From: Anaerocolumna chitinilytica
Lineage (GTDB): Bacteria; Bacillota; Clostridia; Lachnospirales; Lachnospiraceae
Length of the DNA stretch: 64,000 nt
NCBI RefSeq assembly: GCF_014218355.1
Contig: NZ_AP023368.1
Span: forward strand, 5,209,501-5,273,500
Reading direction: 5' to 3'
Positions 17,314 through 26,747 of the stretch are shown in pieces; within the stretch, counting starts at the first letter, position 1, and the number at the start of each line of letters is the position of its first letter. A program made the translations under genes and the position numbers. The notes below the pieces were generated by a model. That model was not told the origin of the DNA, did no database searches, and saw only the letters and a list, made by a program, of their open reading frames with translations.

Positions 17314-19239
17314 TTACATTCTTTTAAAAAAACACTTTTTCTGCTTTTCCTCTCTACTTAAAGGCAAAGAAAAGCTTACTTGGGTACCTTTCCCTTTTTC
17401 GCTTTTTATAGAAAGGCCTCTGTTATACAGCATTTTCAGCCTTTGATTGATATTCCAGACGCCAATGCCGCCTGTTTTAGGATTCTCCTCCAGCAAACAA
17501 TCCAATTGCTTTCTTTCCATCCCTACCCCATTATCGGTTACAGTAAAAACAGCTTCATTTCCCTGTCTAAAGATGGAAATCTTCACAGTTCCACCGGCAA
17601 TGCTCTTCAACAGACCATGTATCACCGCGTTTTCCACCAGAGGCTGCAGGATTAACGGAGGTATCCTAAAATTAAGTGTTTCGTCAAGGTCATACTCTAC
17701 ATTTAAACGATCACCGAATCGGGTCTTTTCAATGTACAGATATGCTTCCAGTAATTTAAGTTCCTTATCCAGGGTAGACATAGCATCCATTTGTTTAAAA
17801 TCAAAGCTCCCGCGTAAATATTGTGAAAGCTCCACAACCACTTCTTCTGCTTTATCCGGAGCAGATTTGCACAGAGACACAACTGAGTTAAGGGCATTGT
17901 ATAAGAAATGCGGATTGATTTGGGCCCGTAAAAATGCAATTTCTGCCTCCTGGGATTGTTTTATTGAATCCTGCCGCTGCTTAATTGCAGTAAAGTATTG
18001 CATTGACAATAGCAGTGTCATCACGGCGGCAAAAATCATCATATACACCTGCAAATAGCCGGAACTTGTCTTAAAACCAAAAGAAAACAGGATTGCATCA
18101 AGGGAATAAAAATTCACCGACAGTATGGCTACAAACAGCAGAAATCCCTCGGCTTTTCGTATATACAGCAGAATAGACTGAATAAACAACACGGATAAGA
18201 TTATTGTATTGCAGACCATTACGAACATATAGATCTTAATATAGATAAATATAGGAAAAATTAAGATTATGATCATAAAAGAACCATAGGCAACAGATAA
18301 GATACGAATCAGCCGTGGCGGCATAAAACCTCTTTTAAATTTGTGGAAAACCCAGAGCATTACTATAAAGTTTCCCGTTAGAAAAAAGTCCTTTAATTTG
18401 AATGCCAAAGTAAAAGAAATATTAGGGAGAAGTAATAATAAGGGTCTTTGATCTGCCAAGGCATTCCCCAAGGCAAATAGAATACAAAAGGCGGAAAAAA
18501 GGAGCATTACATACTCATTCAAGCCATGGAATCTGGCAACTATAAAGAAATTAAAATATAAAAAAGCGATGGTTAATAGAATTGCAAAAACCGCCATGGA
18601 ATATACGTAGTCCATCTGGTTCCGGTATAACATGGCTTTTTCACTGCCAAGTTCAAGAGAAACCGGTATTCCGGAATTCGGATATTCATAATTGGAGACT
18701 TGTACAATAATTTCAATCTTTTTATCGTTTACACGAAAGAATCCAACCTGAGGAGTATTACCAGATTTATATTCTTTTGAATCCAATGCCGGTACACCAT
18801 CCGATAACAGTTCTTCTCCGTTGACATAGACCTTGCTGGAAAAACGGGCATTCCCTTTTTTTAGTCCCAGCACCCCATGATAAGGAATATTCTCCAATAC
18901 CAGACGATAGGTAGCACTGCCGAAAGCAGGCAGCCTGTCACCGCCAGGAGCTTTTCCATTCCAAAGTGATGGTACCTGCATATATCCGGTAAGCTCCGGT
19001 TTACTCAGATTCTCCCCGGAAAAATCCGAAGGTGTCAGAAGCTGCTTCCAATAGAATTCCCACTCTCCGTCCAAACGAAGGATATTTCTACTCTTCATAT
19101 CCCAATCAGAGAGCTCCATATTGCCTTTTACAGCCTTTATACCCTGGTCATGAGCCTTTGAATGGTCCGGAAGAGAAAATATTAAAAGTATTAGAAACAT
19201 CAGAATAATCGTAATAACGGATAAGGACCTTTTAAGCAA
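17314..19239 (-). CDS. Sensor histidine kinase, DISM-type extracellular domain with LytS/YesM-like kinase
   Basis: A 641-residue membrane kinase. It has an N-terminal signal-anchor (residues 4-24), an extracellular beta-sandwich domain (about 40-200) like 7TMR-DISM ligand-binding domains, seven hydrophobic helices (about 210-400), then the kinase core. The phospho-acceptor region INPHFLYNALNSVVSLC is the His_kinase (PF06580) type, and the ATPase shows PPLILQPLVENAVIHG and VTDNGVGM. It starts at TTG after GGAGG. No response regulator is adjacent, so it is an orphan here. Possible ligands are carbohydrates, by analogy with DISM domains. Confidence 0.88.
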   Translation of the reverse strand: MLKRSLSVITIILMFLILLIFSLPDHSKAHDQGIKAVKGNMELSDWDMKSRNILRLDGEWEFYWKQLLTPSDFSGENLSKPELTGYMQVPSLWNGKAPGGDRLPAFGSATYRLVLENIPYHGVLGLKKGNARFSSKVYVNGEELLSDGVPALDSKEYKSGNTPQVGFFRVNDKKIEIIVQVSNYEYPNSGIPVSLELGSEKAMLYRNQMDYVYSMAVFAILLTIAFLYFNFFIVARFHGLNEYVMLLFSAFCILFALGNALADQRPLLLLLPNISFTLAFKLKDFFLTGNFIVMLWVFHKFKRGFMPPRLIRILSVAYGSFMIIILIFPIFIYIKIYMFVMVCNTIILSVLFIQSILLYIRKAEGFLLFVAILSVNFYSLDAILFSFGFKTSSGYLQVYMMIFAAVMTLLLSMQYFTAIKQRQDSIKQSQEAEIAFLRAQINPHFLYNALNSVVSLCKSAPDKAEEVVVELSQYLRGSFDFKQMDAMSTLDKELKLLEAYLYIEKTRFGDRLNVEYDLDETLNFRIPPLILQPLVENAVIHGLLKSIAGGTVKISIFRQGNEAVFTVTDNGVGMERKQLDCLLEENPKTGGIGVWNINQRLKMLYNRGLSIKSEKGKGTQVSFSLPLSREEKQKKCFFKRM

Positions 19240-19416
19240 GATATACCTCCATTAATCCACACTAACACAGAGTAGATACCTGGCCTGTATTTGTGCTAAT
19301 GCTCTGAATTTTTTGATTTATATTAATAAACTCATATAATTTATTATATTTTATAAACCTGTATATTTCAATCTGTAGAAATATATTCCTGCTGTATTCC
19401 CTTCTTACGTTAGCAT

Positions 19417-20061
19417 TTATTTATAATCCAAAATGACAATGCCTGCCTTCCTCTCAATATCTTTCAGATCTACCTCCAGTACCTTCTCTTTTTTTGCTTC
19501 TACCTTGGCAATCTTAACAAAGCTCTCAACCTTTCCAAATATCATTCCCGGCACCCCCAAAGCCTTCGTCCTGTAATGCATAGGGATAACAATCTTTGGC
19601 TTTAACTGCTTCATAACCTCTGCCGCATCTGCTGCATCTAAGGTATAGGTCCCGCCCACCGGTAAAAAAAGAATATCTACCCTGCCGATTTCTTTCATCT
19701 GCTGGGGGGTAAGCAAATGTCCCAAATCACCCAGATGACAGACCTTCAACCCATCAATACCGAAACAATAGACCGTATTTTTTCCTTTTTGAGCCCCGGA
19801 CAGCTTATCATGAAAAGTCTCTATTCCCTTTATCGCGATGCCGGCTTCAAAAAACTCTCCGGTTTCTTTTATGTGTTTAACTTCTCCTCCGATTGCCTCT
19901 GCATTATTGTGGTCTTTGTGTTCATGACTCGTAGTAACAATCTCCGCTGTTAATGGAGGCAGTTTATACCCCAGCATATCATGATAAGGGTCCATAATAA
20001 TTCCGGTGCCATTTTCTGCAGTAATCTTAAAGCACGCCTGTCCATACCATTTAATTTTCAT
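19417..20061 (-). CDS. Metallo-beta-lactamase-fold hydrolase (UlaG-like)
   Basis: A 214-residue protein of the beta-lactamase_B_2/UlaG-like family. The metal-binding HEHKDH motif is at residues 46-51, with further ligands in CHLGDLGH (about 105-112) and IPMHYRTKAL (about 157-166). The substrate is unknown; family members include phosphodiesterases and lactonases. It ends the MFS operon: the MFS gene stops 17 bases upstream of its ATG. Confidence 0.85.
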   Translation of the reverse strand: MKIKWYGQACFKITAENGTGIIMDPYHDMLGYKLPPLTAEIVTTSHEHKDHNNAEAIGGEVKHIKETGEFFEAGIAIKGIETFHDKLSGAQKGKNTVYCFGIDGLKVCHLGDLGHLLTPQQMKEIGRVDILFLPVGGTYTLDAADAAEVMKQLKPKIVIPMHYRTKALGVPGMIFGKVESFVKIAKVEAKKEKVLEVDLKDIERKAGIVILDYK

Positions 20062-20077
20062 TTAAATTCCTGCCTTT

Positions 20078-21277
20078 CTACAAATTTTTATTCTTAAGCC
20101 TTTTATATACGTTAAAATATACCCACACAGCATTCAGTAGTAATAAAGCACTGGTAATGTAGAACACATGCCTTATTCCAAAGGCAGCAGAAATCTGTCC
20201 CCCCAGAACAGCTCCTAAAAACACTCCCAGATAGCCGGCTGAGATAGTGATTCCAAAGATTCTTCCCGTCAGATGGCTCGGTGTTATTTTCTTAATAAGT
20301 GTATTGACAGAAGGATTGAGCCCACCTAAGGTCAGTCCCAGTAAAAACCGCAGTCCCATAAGCTGCCAGGGATTTGATACAAATGCCTGGGGGATATAAA
20401 TAATTCCGGCAGCAATCAAAGCGAACAGTATAACCTTATGTACCCCAATTTTATCAGAGAGCTTTCCAAGCTGCGGAGCTGCAATTACATTGGCCAGTCC
20501 TGAAGCTGAGAATACAAGCCCGGCTATCAGTGCTACATGGCCGGCGCCTCCGTTTAGCTTTCCCACATATACCGTTACAATAGGTTCTATGGTATATAAC
20601 CCGAAGGTTATGATGAAAAAGGTTACAGATAGAACGATAGTCAGCCTTTTTTCAGGAATGCTGTTCCAGATTTCTTTAAAACTGAGCTGCTGTTTCTTTT
20701 CATCCCTTTTAAAATTCTCTTTTACAAAGAACAGCGTTGTCAAAAACGCAAGGAGCATCAAGGAACCTGTAATAAAAAATACCGGCTGTAGACCGATTCT
20801 GTCTTCAATAAATCCTCCGATGGTTGGCCCTAACAAAGATCCGGCAACGCTTGCCGTTGAGAGTGTTCCAAGAGCATAACCGGCATGTTCCTTATCTGTC
20901 TGAGTAGCAATCAGCGTGGTGCAGGCGGTGCTGTAACCGGTGATGGCTCCCTGTAAGATTCTTAAAAAGATTAACGTAAAGACATTAGGTGCAAAGCCCA
21001 TGCAGAATATAATCCCGCCCATTCCAAGGCTCGCTCTTAACAGCATGGGCTTTCTGCCAACTTTGTCTGCGGCATACCCCCAAATTGGGGAAAAAATTGC
21101 AGAGACAATATAAGTAATTCCAAAGGCAATACCCGATATTCGATTAATCTCACCTGAATTGCTGATTCCAAGCTGTTTTATGAAGAGGGGAAGCACCGGT
21201 GCAATCTGGCTCATACCAATTCCTGAGACAAACATGCCGAACCAGCAGACATACATATTTCTTTTCCAAAGTGGCAT
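20078..21277 (-). CDS. MFS transporter, multidrug-efflux type
   Basis: A 399-residue protein with twelve predicted helices. The MFS signature between helices 2 and 3 (GYAADKVGRKPMLLRA, about 63-78) and the 12-TM drug:H+ antiporter-like PVLPLFIKQLG start near residue 28 support export of small molecules. GGAGG precedes the ATG. The AraC gene at 21371-22204 lies just upstream on the same strand and may control it. A dyad CTATACA..TGTATAG at about 21301-21340 lies in its promoter region. Confidence 0.85.
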   Translation of the reverse strand: MPLWKRNMYVCWFGMFVSGIGMSQIAPVLPLFIKQLGISNSGEINRISGIAFGITYIVSAIFSPIWGYAADKVGRKPMLLRASLGMGGIIFCMGFAPNVFTLIFLRILQGAITGYSTACTTLIATQTDKEHAGYALGTLSTASVAGSLLGPTIGGFIEDRIGLQPVFFITGSLMLLAFLTTLFFVKENFKRDEKKQQLSFKEIWNSIPEKRLTIVLSVTFFIITFGLYTIEPIVTVYVGKLNGGAGHVALIAGLVFSASGLANVIAAPQLGKLSDKIGVHKVILFALIAAGIIYIPQAFVSNPWQLMGLRFLLGLTLGGLNPSVNTLIKKITPSHLTGRIFGITISAGYLGVFLGAVLGGQISAAFGIRHVFYITSALLLLNAVWVYFNVYKRLKNKNL

Positions 21278-21370
21278 AAAAAAACCTCCATAGCAAACTT
21301 CTATACATTAAGCATGTACGATTAACGTGTATAGTATAGCCATGAGGGCTTTTAAATTCCATGTATAATT

Positions 21371-22204
21371 CTAAATTCCATGAACAATTCTGCTGTTAAA
21401 TTGTGAAGGTGTTATACCCTCTGCCTTTTTAAACATACGGCTAAAATAGAACTCATCCGCAAACCCGAGCTCCTGGGCTACTTCTTTCACTTTTTTATCT
21501 CCCTCCACCAGCAGTTCCTTGGATTTATCAATCTTTAACTTATTAAAATACTCAATGATGGTATAACCTGTAGTCTCCTTGAAAGTCCTTGACATATAGG
21601 CAGGAGTCATGTGTACAAGCTTTGACAGCTCTGTCAGGGTTATCCTGGTATTGATATTTTGATGCATGTACAGGATGATTCTTTCAACCTTTAAGGATGC
21701 TCCATAATTTTCTGGTTGTTTGCTTCTGCTCTTCATAATATCAATAATCAATTGCTGAAACAGGGTTCTGGCCATGAATTCATAGCCTGGCAGTTTCTCA
21801 TTCCAGCAATCGACCAGCTTTTGAAATTGCTCTTCGACCGAGTAATACTCTTTCAATTCCCAAACCGGCTGCCCAAACGGTACTTTTGCCGCTTCATGAA
21901 TATTCCATTTGCCATCCTGAAAGCTTATTCCGGCAAAACTAAAATGAACTGTTAAAACTCCGGCAGGAACACTATTATCCAGTTCTATCGAATAAGGCTC
22001 ATCGGGAGTTATCATTATCAGCATTCCTTTTTTTAACAGATACCGTTTATTCTGTGTTTTATAGCTTCCCTTTCCATTGCAGACAAATATCAGTTCATAA
22101 TGATTTAAGGTTCTAGCCACTTTTGGGCTAAATTGCCCGGGCTCCTTGTACTTTCTGCCATTACAGTAATGAATATGAAAAAACATATCTTTAAAATTGT
22201 TCAT
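21371..22204 (-). CDS. AraC-family regulator with cupin sensor domain
   Basis: A 277-residue regulator. The N-terminal cupin-like domain (HYELIFVCNGKGSYKTQNKRY) should bind the effector. The C-terminal AraC domain shows ITLTELSKLVHMTPAYMSRTF and VAQELGFADEFYFSRMFKK (about 195-265). The start chosen is ATG at 22204, seven bases after GAGGGGAG; the frame extends 14 codons upstream without a ribosome site. It precedes the MFS pump gene on the same strand. Confidence 0.85.
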   Translation of the reverse strand: MNNFKDMFFHIHYCNGRKYKEPGQFSPKVARTLNHYELIFVCNGKGSYKTQNKRYLLKKGMLIMITPDEPYSIELDNSVPAGVLTVHFSFAGISFQDGKWNIHEAAKVPFGQPVWELKEYYSVEEQFQKLVDCWNEKLPGYEFMARTLFQQLIIDIMKSRSKQPENYGASLKVERIILYMHQNINTRITLTELSKLVHMTPAYMSRTFKETTGYTIIEYFNKLKIDKSKELLVEGDKKVKEVAQELGFADEFYFSRMFKKAEGITPSQFNSRIVHGI

Positions 22205-22322
22205 GCCTAAACTCCCCTCTGGTGAGTAAAAGATTTTTCTTCCCACTCCCTATCCATGGTGCTGCTGTTATTTTACAGCAAAGACAAGTAATAGACAACG
22301 AAGGATATTAATGCGATTCTAT

Positions 22323-24074
22323 CTACATCTCCTCCGGACATTCGATTCCAAGCAGGGATAGAGCATCCTTTATTGTTTTTTGAACAATGAGGCATAAAAA
22401 GACTCTTGCTTCCCGGTACCCTTCTTCCGCTGAGAGTATCCGGCATTCCTGATAGAATTTATTAAACCGGACTGCCAGGCTATAGGCATACCTTGCCAAG
22501 ATAGAAGGTTCATACTTTTCAGCCGCATCCTTGATGATATCCGGATAATTACCTACCAGTTTGACCAGTTCGTAACTACTGTCCTCCTCTAAATATCCCT
22601 CTGCTATAATTTTATCCTTTCTATTTTCTTCTTTATTATCCCATGCTTTCAAACCAGCTTTTCTTAAAACACTTCCTGCTCTTGCACAGGTATATTGAAT
22701 ATAGGGTGCAGTCATACCATCAAAATTCAATACATCTTCCCAACGAAAACTCACATCTTTAATAAGCTGGTTTGCTAACGTCTGAAATATAACTGCACCG
22801 ATACCGATTTTTTGAGCTGTCTCTTCTTTGTTTACCAGATTCGGATTCTTTTCCTCTATGGCAGTCATTGCAAGAGAAACGGCTTCATTTAGAATTTCCT
22901 CAGCATAGATCACATTTCCCTTCCTGGTAGACAATTTTTCTCCTCCTAAACTTACCAGTCCATATGGTATATGGTGCATATCCTTGGCCCATCTATAACC
23001 CATTAGTTCAAGAGCCTTAAAAACCTGTGCGAAGTGAAGTTTCTGCTCTACTCCCGTAATGTACAGGCACTGGGTAAAATCATAAGTCTGCTTCCGGTAG
23101 AGAGCTGCGGCAATATCTCTTGAGTGATAGATAGAACTGCCATCCTTCTTTGTAATAAGACAGGGAGGCATATGATATTCGTCCAAATTTATTATGCCTG
23201 CACCGTCACTTTCCTCGAGCAGATGTTTACTTCTTAGTTCAGCGACAATGGCGGGAACCTTATCCATGTAAAAGCTTTCTCCTTGATACGAGTCAAACTC
23301 TATCTTAAGCAGTTTATATATCCGCTCAAACTCCTTTAAACTGATTTCCTTAAACCATTTCCAAAGAGTCAATGCTTCTTTATCCCCCTGTTCCATCTTC
23401 ACAAACCAGGCCCTTGCCTCTTCCTGTAAGGAAGACTCTTTCTCCGTTATATAAGCTTTGTTTAGACTTTCCTCCTCAAACTTAATATAAACCCTAAGAA
23501 GTTCTGCAATTCCACCCGCTTCCACTGCTTCCTTGCTACTCCAGTTTTTATAAGCAACTATCTGCTTTCCAAACTGAGTTCCCCAATCACCCAGATGATT
23601 AATCCGTATTACAGAGTACCCAAGCTTGGAATAGAGTTTATAGAGGCTATTCCCAATAATAGTCGTACGTAGATGCCCTACATGAAAATTCTTAGCAATG
23701 TTAGGGGAAGAATAATCCATGCATATGGTTTTTCCTTTCCCTATATCAGAGGAACCATAATCTTTGACGGAGGCTTTCTCTATGATCTTCGTTACATACA
23801 GCCTCCTGTTCAGAAAGATATTTAAGTAACCGTTAACTGCCTCTGCCCTTTCAATTACTGCTGTTTCCCCGCCAATATTTAAACTAACAGCTATTTCTTC
23901 CGCAATGGTCTTAGGGTTTTTCTTTAACAGCCCCGCCAGCCGGAAACAGGGCAGTGTGTAGTCGCCAAGCTTGCTGTCAGCAGGAATCTCGATCATTTTC
24001 TCGATATCAGAAGAGGACATACTGCTGATGTTACGTATTTCCTTTACTAATTCTTCACTAATTTCTTTTTTCAT
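22323..24074 (-). CDS. argS: Arginyl-tRNA synthetase
   Basis: A 583-residue class I synthetase that charges tRNA-Arg. It has an N-terminal tRNA D-arm-binding Add-1 domain (about 1-100), the HIGH-type motif NFHVGHLRTT (129-138), a KMSKS-equivalent LSTRKGNVI and the C-terminal DALR anticodon-binding domain (YTCARAGSVLRKA onward). The start is ATG at 24074, after AAGGTGAGG; 18 further upstream codons have no ribosome site. Upstream lie a leader peptide rich in Arg codons and a terminator (24140-24330), so expression is probably controlled by attenuation. Confidence 0.97.
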   Translation of the reverse strand: MKKEISEELVKEIRNISSMSSSDIEKMIEIPADSKLGDYTLPCFRLAGLLKKNPKTIAEEIAVSLNIGGETAVIERAEAVNGYLNIFLNRRLYVTKIIEKASVKDYGSSDIGKGKTICMDYSSPNIAKNFHVGHLRTTIIGNSLYKLYSKLGYSVIRINHLGDWGTQFGKQIVAYKNWSSKEAVEAGGIAELLRVYIKFEEESLNKAYITEKESSLQEEARAWFVKMEQGDKEALTLWKWFKEISLKEFERIYKLLKIEFDSYQGESFYMDKVPAIVAELRSKHLLEESDGAGIINLDEYHMPPCLITKKDGSSIYHSRDIAAALYRKQTYDFTQCLYITGVEQKLHFAQVFKALELMGYRWAKDMHHIPYGLVSLGGEKLSTRKGNVIYAEEILNEAVSLAMTAIEEKNPNLVNKEETAQKIGIGAVIFQTLANQLIKDVSFRWEDVLNFDGMTAPYIQYTCARAGSVLRKAGLKAWDNKEENRKDKIIAEGYLEEDSSYELVKLVGNYPDIIKDAAEKYEPSILARYAYSLAVRFNKFYQECRILSAEEGYREARVFLCLIVQKTIKDALSLLGIECPEEM

Positions 24075-24273
24075 TTCTGCCTCACCTTCCGCCGCCTCTG
24101 GCGGCATAAACACAATTATTAGATGCAACTTTAACCGTATAAAAAAAGAACCATAAAGTCCGGTATTACATACCTTCCGTTACGGTTCTGCTCATACTGT
24201 AATTACAATAGACTTCAGCTACCGCACAGAAACAAGACATAAGCCTTGCAGCCATGCGATAATTTATGCCTGG
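24075..24273 (-). promoter_or_regulatory. argS attenuator region
   Basis: About 200 bases between the leader-peptide stop and the argS start. It contains several potential competing hairpins (for example AGCCA with TGGCT, and a TTGTAATTACAG dyad) before the terminator at 24140-24189. I could not resolve the antiterminator by hand. No T-box consensus (TGGNACCGCG) was found on the sense strand. Confidence 0.55.
24140..24189 (-). terminator. Leader terminator upstream of argS
   Basis: On the minus strand AGAACCGTAA (24180-24189) pairs with TTATGGTTCT (24147-24156), followed by seven T. An inner GGTAT/ATACC stem supports it. It lies 66 bases before the argS ATG, so transcription must read through to express argS. 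Confidence 0.8.
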
Positions 24274-24330
24274 CTACAGGAATTTACGTCTGTATCTGCG
24301 TCTTAAGCTGTTGATAGTCATATTGTTCAT
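24274..24330 (-). CDS. argS leader peptide (arginine-rich)
   Basis: An 18-codon open frame, MNNMTINSLRRRYRRKFL, with a GGAAG ribosome site 8 bases before its ATG. Five of 18 codons are Arg, in the block AGA CGC AGA TAC AGA CGT, and it lies directly upstream of the gene for arginyl-tRNA synthetase. This is the arrangement of ribosome-mediated attenuation. A shortage of Arg-tRNA would stall the ribosome in the block and favour an antiterminator. Confidence 0.75.
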   Translation of the reverse strand: MNNMTINSLRRRYRRKFL

Positions 24331-24359
24331 TACAATTACTTCCTTTTTTATTTTGGGTC

Positions 24360-24388
24360 ATTTTATCATAAACTTACACAGAATGCAA
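24360..24388 (-). promoter_or_regulatory. Promoter of the argS leader
   Basis: On the minus strand, TTGCAT (24383-24388), 17 bases, TAAAAT (24360-24365), about 30 bases before the leader-peptide ATG. The rest of the gap to 24621 is AT-rich with no clear gene. Confidence 0.5.
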
Positions 24389-24621
24389 TATGAAGAAATT
24401 TATATTTTTCTTAGCACTTTATCAGACTGATGTCCCAATTTCTTATAAAGACAAACGTTTTTTCTTTAGGCGTTTCTATCTTTTTTCTAACCCTTTTAAC
24501 GTAAAGCTTTCTTATTCCTTAATATTTCTTAATTCCCGGAAATCCAGTTTTTTATTCCTGGTACAAATGTTATAATCATTCATATTTCAAAAAATATACA
24601 AAACAAGGAGGTTGATGATTA

Positions 24622-25335
24622 TTGAGTACAGCACAGCAGATTTTAGTAGTAGATGACGATGCAGATATCAGAGAGGTTCTTCGCATTCAGCTGGAGAACA
24701 AAGGATATCTGGTATCGGAAGCTGTAAATGGAAAAGAAGCTGTAGAAGCTGCCTCTAAGAATCCCGATATTGACCTTTTCATTTTAGATATTATGATGCC
24801 CGAATTATCCGGTATTGATGCCTGCGAAGAGATTCGTAAAAAATCCTCTGCACCGGTTCTGTTTCTGACAGCTAAGTCCAAAGAAAGTGACAAGGCAGCA
24901 GCCTATGAAAATGGCGGGGATGATTACCTGGTTAAACCATTCTCCCAGGCAGAGCTCCTTATGAAAGTCCAGTCACTTCTTAGAAGATATGTTGTTTACA
25001 AAGGTAAATCAGAAACAGCATCCAACAGTACAGAGATTCAGCTGCAGGACATACTAATTGATACAATTAATCATTCTGTTTATAGAGAAAATCAAAAGAT
25101 AGACCTTACCGATACGGAATTTCAGGTATTAATGTACCTCCAAAGGAATAAGGGTAAAGCCAAGGATGCTCAATCCATCTATGAAGGGGTCTGGAACGAG
25201 GCTTTTCTTCCGGCTTCCACCAACACCATTATGGTGCATATATTGAATCTCCGCAAGAAATTAGAGCTGGACTTCAACAACCCGACAATAATACGTACAG
25301 TCTGGGGAAAGGGTTATCAAATCGATGAAGCATAA
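24622..25335 (+). CDS. OmpR-family response regulator (VanR-like)
   Basis: A 237-residue regulator. The receiver domain has Asp11/Asp12, phospho-acceptor Asp56 in LDIMMP and the conserved Lys in DDYLVKPF. The winged-helix DNA-binding domain (about 135-235) ends in IIRTVWGKGYQI. It starts at TTG after AAGGAGG. Its last codons overlap the ATG of the sensor kinase, which shows co-expression. The dlt-like operon follows on the same strand, so it probably controls cell-envelope modification. Confidence 0.9.
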   Translation: MSTAQQILVVDDDADIREVLRIQLENKGYLVSEAVNGKEAVEAASKNPDIDLFILDIMMPELSGIDACEEIRKKSSAPVLFLTAKSKESDKAAAYENGGDDYLVKPFSQAELLMKVQSLLRRYVVYKGKSETASNSTEIQLQDILIDTINHSVYRENQKIDLTDTEFQVLMYLQRNKGKAKDAQSIYEGVWNEAFLPASTNTIMVHILNLRKKLELDFNNPTIIRTVWGKGYQIDEA

Positions 25336-26683
25336 ATCTATCTTTTCATTGAGATATAAGCAGATATTCATATTGATAGCAGGTACCTTGGTAAGTCTTG
25401 GTATGTACTTTCTGGTACAGAGCTTTGGAAATCTTCTGGTTGATAAAAAGTATCTGAATGAAAATGCCGAGACAAAACGCTTGACCCAGTACCAGGATTC
25501 TCTTGAAAATTACATTACAAATAACCGCATTTCTGTAAAAGATGTCGGATCAATCTCAAAATGGGTGAAAAAACAGCATTATGTGTACCTGGTTATCTAT
25601 GATGGTGATGAAATCGTGTATGAATCCGGATATTGGGATGATAAATATTCAGCTTACGAACTAGCCGAAACCGCCGATGGTGTAAATACCGTAACCGGCA
25701 CCACCCCTTCCCTGGAACGGACGGTAAATAATATAGCCTTTAGCGATGGAACATATCTTGCTGAAATTATGGATGCCTCGGAATTAAAGTGGATTAGTAT
25801 TGTTACCTATGTTTCATTGGTCGTTTTTTTCTTCTTTTTATTTTTGATATTAATCCTTTATAATCACCGGCTAATTGCCCGGATTATGCAACTGTCAAAG
25901 GAAGTCTCCCTGATAGAGAAGGGTGACCTGGAACAACCCATCTATCACAAAGGCAACGATGAGATATCCCTGCTTGCCATAAATGCTGATAATATGAGAC
26001 ATTCCATTATTGCAAGGCATAAAAGCGAGAAGGAAGCCTGGGAAGCTAACAGCGAGCTGATTACCTCCATGTCTCATGATATCCGTACTCCCCTTACTTC
26101 TTTAATCGGATATCTGGAGATTTTAGCTTCCGGAAATTACTCTTCCAATGAGCAGTTTAATAAATATATTAAAAGCTGCAAGACAAAATCTATTCAATTG
26201 AAAGACCTTTCCGATAAACTTTTTCAGTACTTCCTGGTGTTTGGTAAGGAAAAGATAGCGATGCAGATGGGTACTTTTGATGTGGGAATCTTGTTTCAGC
26301 AGCTAATCAGTGAGCATGTATTTGATTTAAGTAATTCCGGATTTCAAGTGAAGACGGAATTCCCGGAGGAAGCCTGCACGATATTCACCGACATACAATA
26401 TTTAAAACGGTTGTTTGATAACCTTTTCTCCAACATTCGTAAATATGCGGCTTTAGACGGAGATGTTTCAATTGCCAGTCATATAGAAGGAACTACGCTG
26501 ACAATCAGCATAGCAAACACAATACGGGTCGATAGTGCTATCCTAGAAAGTACCAATATCGGCTTAAAAACCTGTAAAAAAATCGTAGAGCAAATGAATG
26601 GAACTTTTAGTATAAAGAAGGCTCCCTCAACTTTTAAAGTTATTATTACCTTTCCCATTAAGCGTATGAGTAAAAAAAATTAA
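25325..26683 (+). CDS. Sensor histidine kinase (VanS-like)
   Basis: A 452-residue membrane kinase. Two transmembrane segments (about 13-33 and 158-178) flank an extracytoplasmic sensor of about 120 residues. A HAMP-like linker, the H-box SMSHDIRTPLTSLIGYL (His251) and the N-box LFDNLFSNIRKYAA follow. The G-boxes are weak: after IANTIR the usual DxGxG is replaced, and only TNIGLKTCKKIVEQM remains, so the ATP lid is shortened as in some VanS-type kinases. It overlaps the response regulator by 11 bases. Confidence 0.88.
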   Translation: MKHKSIFSLRYKQIFILIAGTLVSLGMYFLVQSFGNLLVDKKYLNENAETKRLTQYQDSLENYITNNRISVKDVGSISKWVKKQHYVYLVIYDGDEIVYESGYWDDKYSAYELAETADGVNTVTGTTPSLERTVNNIAFSDGTYLAEIMDASELKWISIVTYVSLVVFFFFLFLILILYNHRLIARIMQLSKEVSLIEKGDLEQPIYHKGNDEISLLAINADNMRHSIIARHKSEKEAWEANSELITSMSHDIRTPLTSLIGYLEILASGNYSSNEQFNKYIKSCKTKSIQLKDLSDKLFQYFLVFGKEKIAMQMGTFDVGILFQQLISEHVFDLSNSGFQVKTEFPEEACTIFTDIQYLKRLFDNLFSNIRKYAALDGDVSIASHIEGTTLTISIANTIRVDSAILESTNIGLKTCKKIVEQMNGTFSIKKAPSTFKVIITFPIKRMSKKN

Positions 26684-26689
26684 AACCAC

Positions 26690-26747
26690 CCGAAAACAAA
26701 AAGCTGAATATAAAATCGATGATTTGATATTCACCAAAGGAGTCAGT
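26690..26747 (+). repeat. Leader hairpin element, copy B
   Basis: Stem GAATATAAAATC, loop GAT, GATTTGATATTC (26706-26732, one mismatch), then ACCAAAGGAG and the dltA-like ATG. GAAAACAAAAAGC before it matches the upstream part of copy A, with the middle part missing. Confidence 0.75.

Noticed and set aside
17447..18058. 203-codon plus-strand open frame
   Set aside because: It lies antisense within the sensor kinase gene; kinase motifs on the minus strand are clear, and no ribosome site or family supports the plus frame.
24075..24330. T-box riboswitch upstream of argS
   Set aside because: No TGGNACCGCG-like antiterminator sequence on the sense strand. CTACCGCAC occurs only on the opposite strand. 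The Arg-rich leader explains the region better.
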